Below, piece after piece: positions 58,784 through 64,000 of a stretch of 64,000 nt of DNA. Below the pieces are notes generated by a model that did no database searches, was not told where the DNA came from, and was given only the letters and a program-made list of their open reading frames with translations. Source of the stretch: Rodentibacter genomosp. 2 (GTDB lineage: Bacteria; Pseudomonadota; Gammaproteobacteria; Enterobacterales; Pasteurellaceae). The number at the start of each line of letters is the position of its first letter. The stretch's first letter is position 1. The position numbers and the translations under genes were made by a program. The DNA is taken from contig MLHP01000013.1 in the NCBI GenBank assembly GCA_001999425.1, positions 1-64,000 of the forward strand, in the 5' to 3' direction.

Positions 58784-60715
58784 TTATTCTTCATTCAATA
58801 ACTTTAATTCACGATTTCTGACTTGTTTTTTCAAGATTTCCGCAAATTCTTCTATGGTAAACGTACCAAGATCCACGCCTTTACGGGTACGCACCGCAAT
58901 TTTACCTTCTGCGATTTCTTTATCGCCACAAACCAGCATATAAGGTACACGACGTAAGGTGTGTTCACGGATTTTAAAGCCTACTTTTTCATTTCGTAAA
59001 TCCGTTTTTATGCGTAAACCGGCATTGGATAACTGTTTTGCCACCTGTTTTACATAGTCGGCTTGGCTATCGGTAATATTCATCACTACGGCTTGAGTCG
59101 GCGCTAACCAGGCAGGGAAAAAGCCGGCATATTCTTCAGTAATGATACCGATAAAACGTTCAATAGAACCTAAAATCGCACGGTGAATCATCACAGGGGT
59201 TTTACGCCCGTTATCTTCTGCAACATAAGTCGCTTCTAGGCGACCCGGTAGGGCAAAGTCTAACTGCACCGTACCGCACTGCCATTCACGGCCTAAACTA
59301 TCACGCAATGCAAACTCAATCTTCGGCCCATAGAACGCCCCTTCACCCTCTTGAACTTCATATTCAAGATTATTATGTGCCAAGGCTGCCGCAAGACCTG
59401 CTTCTGCTCGATCCCACATTTCATCCGACCCAATACGGTTTTCAGGACGGGTTGAAAGTTTCACATAAATATCGGTAAAACCGAAGGTACTATAAATGTC
59501 GTAAACCATTTTAATACAGCTGGTAACTTCACTTTCGATTTGATCTTCCGTACAGAAGATATGAGCGTCATCTTGGGTAAAGCCACGCACACGCATTAAA
59601 CCATGTAAAGAACCGGACGGTTCATTACGGTGGCAAGAACCAAATTCCGCCATACGGATTGGTAAATCACGATAAGATTTTAAACCTTGATTAAAGATTT
59701 GCACGTGCCCCGGACAGTTCATCGGCTTAATGGCATATTCACGATTTTCCGATTGCGTGGTGAACATTAAATCGCCATAGTTTTGCCAGTGTCCTGTTTT
59801 TTCCCACAACACACGATCCATCATAAACGGGCCTTTGACTTCTTGATAATTGTACTCTTTTAATTTAGTCCGAACGAAAGTTTCAAGCTCGCGGAAAATC
59901 GTCCAACCGTCATTATGCCAAAACACCATTCCCGGTGCTTCCTCTTGCATATGATATAAATCTAAAGCTTTACCGATTTTACGGTGATCGCGTTTTGCGG
60001 CTTCTTCCAAACGTTGTAAATAGTCGGCTAATTGTTTTTTATCTGCCCAAGCCGTACCGTAGATACGTTGTAACATTTTATTCTTGCTGTCGCCACGCCA
60101 GTAAGCCCCTGCTACTTTTTGTAATTTGAAATGATGGCAGAAACGCATATTGGGTACGTGAGGCCCACGACACATATCAATATATTCTTGGTGATGATAC
60201 AACGCCGGTGTTGCCGTACGCTCAATATTTTCATCTAAAATTGCCATTTTGTACGGCTCGCCACGTTGCTCGAAAGTATCTCGTGCTTCTTGCCAAGTTA
60301 CACGTTTTTTTACAACATCGTAATTGGTTTTCGCTAATTCAAGCATCCGTTTTTCAATCGCCTCTAAATCTTCTTGAGTTAAAGAACGATCTAAATCCAC
60401 GTCATAATAGAAACCATTTTCGATAGTTGGACCGATTGCCATTTTTACATCAGGAAATAATTGTTTGATAGCATGGCCTAATAAATGAGCACAAGAATGA
60501 CGGATAATTTCTAAACCGTCTTCATCTTTAGCTGTAATAATTTCTAACTTTGCATCTTGCTCGATAATATCACAGGCATCACGGCGTTCACCGTTTACAC
60601 GGCCGGCAATAGTCGCTTTAGCAAGGCCTGCACCGATATCTTGAGCCACTTCAAGCACCGAAACAGGGCGATCAAATTGACGTTGGGAACCGTCAGGTAA
60701 AGTAATAATTGGCAT
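58784..60715 (-). CDS. thrS: Threonyl-tRNA synthetase
   Basis: 643 residues (E. coli 642). N-terminal TGS domain ([16 protein letters not shown]), editing domain with the [11 protein letters not shown] histidines, class II core with zinc ligands Cys in [14 protein letters not shown], then the two His downstream, and an anticodon domain. The Shine-Dalgarno sequence AAGGA is close to the ATG. A small hairpin (AGCATT/AATGCT, about 60741-60755) in the leader may take part in autoregulation, as thrS is autoregulated in E. coli. Confidence 0.96.
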   Translation of the reverse strand: MPIITLPDGSQRQFDRPVSVLEVAQDIGAGLAKATIAGRVNGERRDACDIIEQDAKLEIITAKDEDGLEIIRHSCAHLLGHAIKQLFPDVKMAIGPTIENGFYYDVDLDRSLTQEDLEAIEKRMLELAKTNYDVVKKRVTWQEARDTFEQRGEPYKMAILDENIERTATPALYHHQEYIDMCRGPHVPNMRFCHHFKLQKVAGAYWRGDSKNKMLQRIYGTAWADKKQLADYLQRLEEAAKRDHRKIGKALDLYHMQEEAPGMVFWHNDGWTIFRELETFVRTKLKEYNYQEVKGPFMMDRVLWEKTGHWQNYGDLMFTTQSENREYAIKPMNCPGHVQIFNQGLKSYRDLPIRMAEFGSCHRNEPSGSLHGLMRVRGFTQDDAHIFCTEDQIESEVTSCIKMVYDIYSTFGFTDIYVKLSTRPENRIGSDEMWDRAEAGLAAALAHNNLEYEVQEGEGAFYGPKIEFALRDSLGREWQCGTVQLDFALPGRLEATYVAEDNGRKTPVMIHRAILGSIERFIGIITEEYAGFFPAWLAPTQAVVMNITDSQADYVKQVAKQLSNAGLRIKTDLRNEKVGFKIREHTLRRVPYMLVCGDKEIAEGKIAVRTRKGVDLGTFTIEEFAEILKKQVRNRELKLLNEE

Positions 60716-60768
60716 AATTTTTCCTTATCTATAAAATTCAGCATTTACAATGCTTTTTAATCTTTTTT

Positions 60769-60840
60769 GTTCCGAAATAACTATTATTTTATCATAAAAA
60801 ACGCTTTTATTATCAATATTATTAAATTTCATTTCGGAAC
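60769..60840. repeat. Inverted repeat upstream of thrS
   Basis: GTTCCGAAAT (60769-60778) and ATTTCGGAAC (60831-60840) are perfect inverse copies 52 bases apart, around an AT-rich segment that probably holds the thrS promoter. It lies between thrS and the prophage end. Confidence 0.75.
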
Positions 60841-60898
60841 GTTTTTTCAGGTTAATTTGCTATTTTTAGCCAAAGTGACAAGGTTAAATTTTCAAAGA

Positions 60899-60926
60899 AA
60901 AAGCACGGTAAAACTACCGCGCTTTT
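60899..60926 (-). terminator. Terminator of the prophage tail operon
   Basis: Stem AAAAGCACGGTA (60899-60910) with TACCGCGCTTTT (60915-60926), one mismatch, AAAC loop, A/T flanks on both sides. Confidence 0.8.
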
Positions 60927-60934
60927 ATCAACTC

Positions 60935-61918
60935 CTACTGAATTTGTTCTCCCTTGTACCACACCTCAACTGAACCTTGTAATTCTTCCGCTGTATCAGC
61001 GCTAAAAATGTAAGGTTCGATTGTACCTTGAGGTTCTTGAACAATGCCTCTTTGAACTTTACCATTTAGACGATATTCAACTTTTCGCATAATAAATGAT
61101 GGTTTTATATTATCGTCGTTAGTTTTTATGGTTGGAGCAGGAATAATAAAATTATTCGTAGTTTTTTTCGGTTCGCTAAATTCAAATTTAGCATTTTTAA
61201 TAGCACTATCGACATCTGCAAATTCAACAGTATGTGAACCTGTATATACTACATTAGATTTATCATCTAAAATTTCAAATTCAAAATTTTCAGTTCCATC
61301 TGAAAGATTTACTTCAAACTGTGCGCCAACACTTACTGCAATTTTACTGCCAAGGAGGTCTTTAGTTGCAGTTTTTAATTCATCGTAACCTTTCAACTTA
61401 ATTTTTAATTCTGGAATACTTTTAAAATTAAAATTACTTGGAATTTCAAAATCTAAATTTATAACTAATTGCCCTGTACCTTTTTCACCATCATAAATAG
61501 GTGTAAAACCATAGTAACTATAAGCATTATTACTAGTTATATAATTTTGCAATGTAGATAAATCAAAATCAGGCAAAACTAATTTTTCATCTACACCATT
61601 TTTTCTAATGTAACGTTCATTGTTAATTGGATTATACCAAATGCCGTCATCAGGTCGGTCACCGTGCCATAACTCATTTGCAAAATAGCCTGTTTGAATC
61701 ATTATCGCATTAGAATTTAAAACTTCTCGGAATAAAAAATTTTCGTCTTTTATATGATAACTTTTACCAAATTCGATACCATTAGATTTTGGTACTTCAG
61801 GTTGTTCCTCTTTATCTTTTTTTAGCTTTTCAACCTCATTTTCAAGATTCGCAATGTCTTTTGCCACGTTATAAGCAAACATTGAATCTACCGGTTGATT
61901 TTTATTGACTCTCGCCAT
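60935..61918 (-). CDS. Phage tail-fibre-like protein
   Basis: 327 residues from ATG 61918, which has AGGAG at the right distance; the frame opens earlier (61969) but without a good site. It begins with a short coiled coil (VAKDIANLENEVEKLKKDKEE), followed by a domain with SNAIMIQTGYFANELWHG and a Gly/Asp-rich beta-type C-terminus. The position at the end of the tail module suggests a fibre or accessory receptor-binding protein. No exact family recognised. Confidence 0.6.
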   Translation of the reverse strand: MARVNKNQPVDSMFAYNVAKDIANLENEVEKLKKDKEEQPEVPKSNGIEFGKSYHIKDENFLFREVLNSNAIMIQTGYFANELWHGDRPDDGIWYNPINNERYIRKNGVDEKLVLPDFDLSTLQNYITSNNAYSYYGFTPIYDGEKGTGQLVINLDFEIPSNFNFKSIPELKIKLKGYDELKTATKDLLGSKIAVSVGAQFEVNLSDGTENFEFEILDDKSNVVYTGSHTVEFADVDSAIKNAKFEFSEPKKTTNNFIIPAPTIKTNDDNIKPSFIMRKVEYRLNGKVQRGIVQEPQGTIEPYIFSADTAEELQGSVEVWYKGEQIQ

Positions 61919-62043
61919 TTTTGAGCTCCTGTTTTGTTTGTTGATAAATTCTGTTGAGAGATTCGTCATATTCCTTGTGGTTTAAGACGATATATTGGGT
62001 TTTAATTAACCGCACTTTGTACGGTTTTTTCTTTGAAAGAACA

Positions 62044-62391
62044 TTAATCATCGTTCACCACCGTAACATCTTGGATTAATGTCAATTCTCCACCGGCAAT
62101 CGTGCGCACTTTGTGATATTGGTCGATACATTGCAAATCCCATTTGGCAGATTCCCACTTCACGTTTTGCGTTTTATCGTGTGAAACCGTGATATGAATC
62201 AGATTGTTTTCTACTACGATTTCGTCTGTTTCAGATGATAGTTTGATAATGTCTCCACGTTTCGGTTTAATGTGCAAATCAAGCCGACAACCATCAAAAT
62301 TGACCGCACTTTCTTGCTCGTCATCTTCTACAATCTCAAATGTAAAACCTTCATCGTCGCCCCGAACCATCTCTAAGTCGATTTGTTCCAT
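62044..62391 (-). CDS. Small phage protein of the tail module
   Basis: 115 residues, acidic and beta-rich. It starts with EQIDLEMVRGDDEGFTFEI and continues RLDLHIKPKRGDIIKL, the style of small phage baseplate or tail accessory domains (BppU-like N-terminal pattern). Hypothetical; function inferred from position. A terminator sits directly before its start. A USS (62303-62311) is inside. Confidence 0.6.
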   Translation of the reverse strand: MEQIDLEMVRGDDEGFTFEIVEDDEQESAVNFDGCRLDLHIKPKRGDIIKLSSETDEIVVENNLIHITVSHDKTQNVKWESAKWDLQCIDQYHKVRTIAGGELTLIQDVTVVNDD

Positions 62392-62402
62392 TTTCGCTCC
62401 AA

Positions 62403-62426
62403 TAAAAAAGCCCTCGCTTGAGGGCT
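62403..62426 (-). terminator. Terminator inside the tail module
   Basis: Seven-base stem AGCCCTC/GAGGGCT with a four-base loop and a T run on the minus strand, between two tail genes. Confidence 0.8.
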
Positions 62427-62430
62427 GTGA

Positions 62431-62724
62431 TTAAACGTAAATTTGCTGCGTTTCTTTCAAATGATTGTAGATTCGTGCAAGCATAATTTGTGTTGGCGTT
62501 TTGCCGATATCCTCTTTAGTAAAAGGGGCGTCATTAATGGTTTTTGCCGCTTCGGCATCAATCCATTTATATTCACTGATAATCGGAGTGAAATCCGTGA
62601 CTACGCCGTCATTATCTGTGCCGGTACCGATAACGTATTTCGCATTGATTGAACCGTCTTCTTGCGTACTGTAACTTGCAATCGCTGAGTACATTGGGTT
62701 TAAGATTTTGTTGAATGTTGTCAT
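62431..62724 (-). CDS. Hypothetical phage tail-module protein
   Basis: 97 residues with no membrane part. The sequence TTFNKILNPMYSAIASYSTQEDG is not a family I recognise. It lies after gene J and before two other small tail genes and is followed by its own terminator, like an inserted 'moron' gene. Translated from ATG 62724 with an AAGGAG-type site. Confidence 0.65.
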   Translation of the reverse strand: MTTFNKILNPMYSAIASYSTQEDGSINAKYVIGTGTDNDGVVTDFTPIISEYKWIDAEAAKTINDAPFTKEDIGKTPTQIMLARIYNHLKETQQIYV

Positions 62725-62797
62725 AATAAAAACTCCTTGTTTTTAGTAAAAGAAAACCCCAACAGTTTTCACTATCAGGGTTGGATTTAAAAATTTA

Positions 62798-62816
62798 ACC
62801 GCACTTTGGTGCGGTC
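62798..62816 (-). terminator. USS-based terminator after gene J
   Basis: A perfect USS core (62798-62806) and a GTGCGGT arm form a seven-base stem with a short loop just after the J stop. Confidence 0.7.
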
Positions 62817-62821
62817 TGGTT

Positions 62822-64000
62822 TTACACTTTAATTAAAAATTTTGAAGTAGAATAGAGGATTGTTGTAATCAACGGCTTGTCTAGACTTTGTTCGTTCTTA
62901 GCCCATGCCAATAACTTTATATTTAATTGCTGATTTTCATTTAGAATGAATGTCGTATTGGTCACTTTCGAGAAACTTCCATTTGCAAGATGAGATAAAT
63001 TTCCTCTTTTGTACAAAGTTAAATTCTCATTTTCTCCCATGTGGCTGTAGTCCGATGTAGTAATATTAAACGGAACTTGTACCCATCGTTTTGCACCAGA
63101 AGGCAAAATATTGATTTTTGCTTCATATGCATAGTAATACTCACGATCTATCGTCCCTGTACTATTTTTAGTATTAAAACGTACTCTTCTATTAAGAGCC
63201 TTCCATTTATCAACTAACAATGTTTCATAGATATTACCACCCACTAATTGACTTATTCTTAGCGAACCAGTGAATTCACCTGTTATCCCCTCAATCCTTG
63301 CCCCTTTTATCAATCCTCCATTAATTGTTGAACCATTAATTGTTGTACCCGATACCATTCCCCCACGAATGTCATTCCCTTCAATGCTCGTCCCTGTGAT
63401 TGTTCCTGCAGTCACTCGTCCCAAATTCGCACTAATCGCCGCCAAATTCGAGATATTTAATTTATCCGCACTTAACGATCTCGACACAATATGCGAGGCA
63501 TTGATACTGCCTGCTGCCATATTTCGAGCGGCGATAGTACCGGCTGCAATCTGATTAGATGTAATCGTGTTTGCTGCGATTTGTTGAGCGGTGATGGTGT
63601 TTGTCACAATCGAGCCACCGTGGATAGATGTTACACCGGAATTTTGCCATACATTCGGTTCTTTGGTGGTCGGTAAGCACTCTTCAAGCATCGGTCTGCG
63701 AATCATTAAAGCCGGGCTATTTTGCGCACCCTCCGCCCACATATTGATAATCATACGATAGGTAGCATTATCACCTGTCGCTTTGAATATCACATAGATA
63801 CGCCTGTTTTCTTCAATACCAGTTTCAGTATTGTTGTTACCGTAACCGCCATTTTTACCTCGTCCACTCCACGATTTTTTAATAATTTGTACTGAACCTT
63901 GTTCAATGTTCAAATCAATAAAAGCTCTATGCGCACCAATATAGGCAGAGAAACAATAGTATTTGTCTTTTACCAATCTTAAATCTTGATAAAGTCCACC
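62822..64000 (-). CDS. Tail tip host-specificity protein J, 3' part
   Basis: At least 392 residues in the window; it continues past 64000 (the first in-window codons read GGLYQDLRLVKDKY). The N-terminal part here resembles a carbohydrate-binding-like domain (IGAHRAFIDLN...). It is followed by a long run of repeats of the NTITAQQIAANTIT and GTIAARNMAAGSINASHI type (about 130-240), the DUF1983 region of lambda-like J proteins, and a beta-rich tail. J contacts the receptor at the tail tip. Confidence 0.85.
   Translation of the reverse strand, partial: GGLYQDLRLVKDKYYCFSAYIGAHRAFIDLNIEQGSVQIIKKSWSGRGKNGGYGNNNTETGIEENRRIYVIFKATGDNATYRMIINMWAEGAQNSPALMIRRPMLEECLPTTKEPNVWQNSGVTSIHGGSIVTNTITAQQIAANTITSNQIAAGTIAARNMAAGSINASHIVSRSLSADKLNISNLAAISANLGRVTAGTITGTSIEGNDIRGGMVSGTTINGSTINGGLIKGARIEGITGEFTGSLRISQLVGGNIYETLLVDKWKALNRRVRFNTKNSTGTIDREYYYAYEAKINILPSGAKRWVQVPFNITTSDYSHMGENENLTLYKRGNLSHLANGSFSKVTNTTFILNENQQLNIKLLAWAKNEQSLDKPLITTILYSTSKFLIKV

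Larger units (their letters stand above)
60841..64000 (-). mobile_element. End of a lambda-like prophage (tail module)
   Basis: Four tail-type genes on the minus strand, starting off the right edge with the 3' end of tail tip protein J. They end at a hairpin (60899-60926) just before thrS. No integrase or attachment repeat is visible, so the exact edge is unknown; 60841 is an estimate. Three USS (62009, 62303, 62798) are inside, so this phage DNA has been in a USS-rich genome. Confidence 0.8.

Overview
This window is a chromosomal segment of a member of the Pasteurellaceae. The evidence is a high density of the Haemophilus-type DNA uptake signal (core AAGTGCGGT or its complement, about 40 copies counted by eye) and a gene content typical of Haemophilus, Aggregatibacter, Pasteurella and Rodentibacter (mukFEB, sbcB, moa genes, ygiW-qseBC, yohJK, csdAE). 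The species cannot be fixed from the sequence. A chromosomal nadV suggests a strain that can grow without V factor (NAD).

Layout. 1-2041: two broken genes that look like the tail of a type VI secretion effector and its partner. 2111-3374: tRNA thiolation genes tusE and ttcA (minus). 3525-10202: the condensin operon mukF-mukE-mukB. 10298-12609: an EamA permease and exonuclease I (sbcB). 12682-19439: a filamentous-phage (inovirus) prophage that ends exactly at a dif site, so this is the chromosome replication terminus. Its replication gene has lost its 5' end, which is replaced by a 93-base copy of an internal piece of the phage's own secretin gene. 19734-20737: two ferritins. 20780-24230: molybdopterin genes moaA-C-D-E behind a probable Moco riboswitch, then a YvcK/YbhK homologue. 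24277-28950: thiI, xseB-ispA-dxs. 29168-35560: dgt, yohJK, a secreted nuclease, csdA-csdE, a zinc-ribbon gene and queF. 36031-41054: a TonB receptor behind a Fur-like site, fructokinase mak, an orphan response regulator and tyrA.

41143-53905 is the conserved translation locus on the minus strand: initiator tRNA, rimP, nusA, infB, then rbfA and truB. Between infB and rbfA lie about 6.2 kb of accessory genes: nadV and a type III restriction-modification pair. The modification gene carries 12 copies of a 7-base repeat and should be phase variable.

54002-60715: a small lipoprotein coupled to a kinase-like gene, a DUF1439 protein, a DUF72 protein with an internal deletion, the ygiW-qseB-qseC operon with a clear QseB box, and thrS. 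60841-64000 is the tail end of a second prophage (lambda-like tail tip protein J and small tail genes), which runs off the right edge.

Most housekeeping genes are intact. The two unusual regions are the inovirus at dif and the R-M/nadV island inside the infB locus.
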